Part shown: positions 23,312 to 24,128 of the stretch, piece after piece
Layout: every line of letters begins with the position of its first letter
Position numbering within the stretch: the first letter of the stretch is position 1
DNA from: Streptosporangiaceae bacterium
GTDB lineage: Bacteria; Actinomycetota; Actinomycetes; Streptosporangiales; Streptosporangiaceae
Direction: 5' to 3'
Assembly (NCBI GenBank): GCA_030039095.1
Contig: JASHQP010000370.1
Span: 1-24,128 of the forward strand
DNA length: 24,128 nt
Program-made: the position numbers and the translations under genes
Notes under the pieces: model-generated
The model's input: the letters and a program-made list of their open reading frames with translations, nothing else
Databases searched by the model: none
What the model was told of the DNA's origin: nothing

Positions 23312-24128
23312 GCGGCTGGATCAGCCTGCGGCGGTCGTCGGGGAGCCGCTGGGTCACCCCGGCGCGGTCAAGGAACTCCAGCAGCGGTATCGCGACCCGG
23401 CGCGTGGTCTGCAGCGCCTGCCTGGCCTCGGCGGCCGTGAACGGCTGCGGCAGGCCCGCCAGGACGCGGCCGGCCAGCCCGTCGGCGCCGGGCGCCAGCA
23501 CTATCTGGTCGCTCACCCGCAGCAGCAGCCCCGCGCGTTCGGCCGCGGCGATCGCCCGCACGTCGAGACCGAGGTTGCGGAGCCGGTCGGCATCGGGCGA
23601 CGCGAACGGCGCGGTCGCCAGGTCCGCGAGCAGGATCTTCACCGCGGCGGCGACGGCGGCCGGCAGCTGCCTGTCGCCGATGGTGCCGACGTCGGTGACC
23701 TGAACGAGGCCGTCCTGCAGCCGCAGCGGCGGCCGGATCAGCGCGTCGACCAGCCGGCGGTCGGGCAGGCCGACGGCCGCCCTCGCGGCCTCGACGGTAA
23801 GCCCGGGCGCCAGGGGCTCCTTGGCCGCCTGCGCGGCAACCGCCTCGCCGAGGCGGCCCGCCAGATCCGACCAGTGCCGGGGGTCGGCCAGCCACTCGCC
23901 GGTCACCGGCTCTGGCTGGTCGCTGATCCCCATGGCCAGCAAGGCGCTCGCCCGCAGCAGGCCGTGCCTGCGCAGCAGGTCGGCGGCTGCTGGCGGGTTG
24001 GGCCAGGACTCGAGCTCCGCGGCTGCCGACGAGCCGGAGCCGCGCCGGCCCAGCGACGGCGGCGCCACGTCCAGCGCGATCAGGCCGCGGGTGGCCTGGG
24101 TGGCAGCGGGCGTACCGCCCGGCTGGGT
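23301..24128 (-). CDS. selB: Selenocysteine-specific translation elongation factor SelB, C-terminal part (5' end missing)
   Basis: SelB is an EF-Tu-like GTPase that delivers selenocysteinyl-tRNA to in-frame UGA codons by binding the SECIS hairpin in the mRNA. Only the C-terminal 275 residues are visible. The frame is open without a start to the right edge, beginning near TRGLIALDVAPPSLGRRG, the end of the elongation-factor barrel as found in actinobacterial SelB. The rest consists of successive winged-helix domains that bind SECIS RNA. The final one is very characteristic: FTAAEARQALQTTRRVAIPLLEFLDRAGVTQRLPDDRRRL. The GTPase domain must lie beyond 24128. The gene is convergent with the flavoprotein gene and overlaps it by 11 bp. 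Its presence means the organism probably makes selenoproteins. Confidence 0.9.
   Translation of the reverse strand, partial: TQPGGTPAATQATRGLIALDVAPPSLGRRGSGSSAAAELESWPNPPAAADLLRRHGLLRASALLAMGISDQPEPVTGEWLADPRHWSDLAGRLGEAVAAQAAKEPLAPGLTVEAARAAVGLPDRRLVDALIRPPLRLQDGLVQVTDVGTIGDRQLPAAVAAAVKILLADLATAPFASPDADRLRNLGLDVRAIAAAERAGLLLRVSDQIVLAPGADGLAGRVLAGLPQPFTAAEARQALQTTRRVAIPLLEFLDRAGVTQRLPDDRRRLIQPPTG

Overview
The window is very GC-rich, with third codon positions almost always G or C, frequent GTG starts, many ATGA/GTGA stop-start overlaps and several apparently leaderless genes. This points to a high-GC actinobacterium. An InhA-type FabI, a DUF3099 protein, a PadR/DrrAB exporter and SelB fit that. 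I cannot name the genus. No mobile element, CRISPR array, tRNA or rRNA was seen.

Layout. (1) 1-5992, minus strand: an operon reading amidohydrolase, lipoprotein substrate-binding protein, two permeases, ATPase (cut by the left edge). It looks like an oligopeptide/amide uptake system with its own hydrolase. A TetR-family gene (6128-6898, plus) diverges from it, and a compact control region with a clear inverted repeat lies between. (2) 6974-8848, minus: an orphan family-5 solute-binding lipoprotein, then a 531-bp gene-free leader. (3) 9380-10904, minus: fabG-fabI, two fatty-acid synthase II reductases. (4) 10964-13929, plus: a tldD-tldE protease pair, divergent from fabG. (5) 14040-15835: dodecin (minus), divergent over 23 bp from an FMN-dependent 2-hydroxy-acid oxidase (plus), followed by a DUF3099 membrane protein. 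(6) 15920-16082, plus: an apparent small-RNA gene with three successive hairpins, each showing CCCCCG in its loop, the last with a U-rich tail. It resembles the actinobacterial 6C RNA class. (7) 16141-18830, minus: padR, ABC ATPase and ABC-2 permease, a drug-exporter-type operon. (8) 19282-20271, minus: moaA for molybdenum cofactor synthesis. (9) 20411-23311, plus: a second ABC-2 exporter pair and an FAD-dependent amino-acid-oxidase-type protein. (10) 23301-24128, minus: the C-terminal part of SelB, the selenocysteine elongation factor, running off the right edge.

How the parts fit. The left operon probably captures a peptide or amide, imports it and hydrolyses it, under a TetR repressor. fabG and fabI catalyse the two reductions of the fatty-acid elongation cycle. 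Dodecin and the FMN oxidase are a plausible flavin-linked pair. MoaA close to SelB suggests a selenocysteine- and molybdenum-dependent formate dehydrogenase locus may lie just beyond the right edge. The most unusual item is the three-C-loop small RNA, with a G8 tract inside its promoter spacer.
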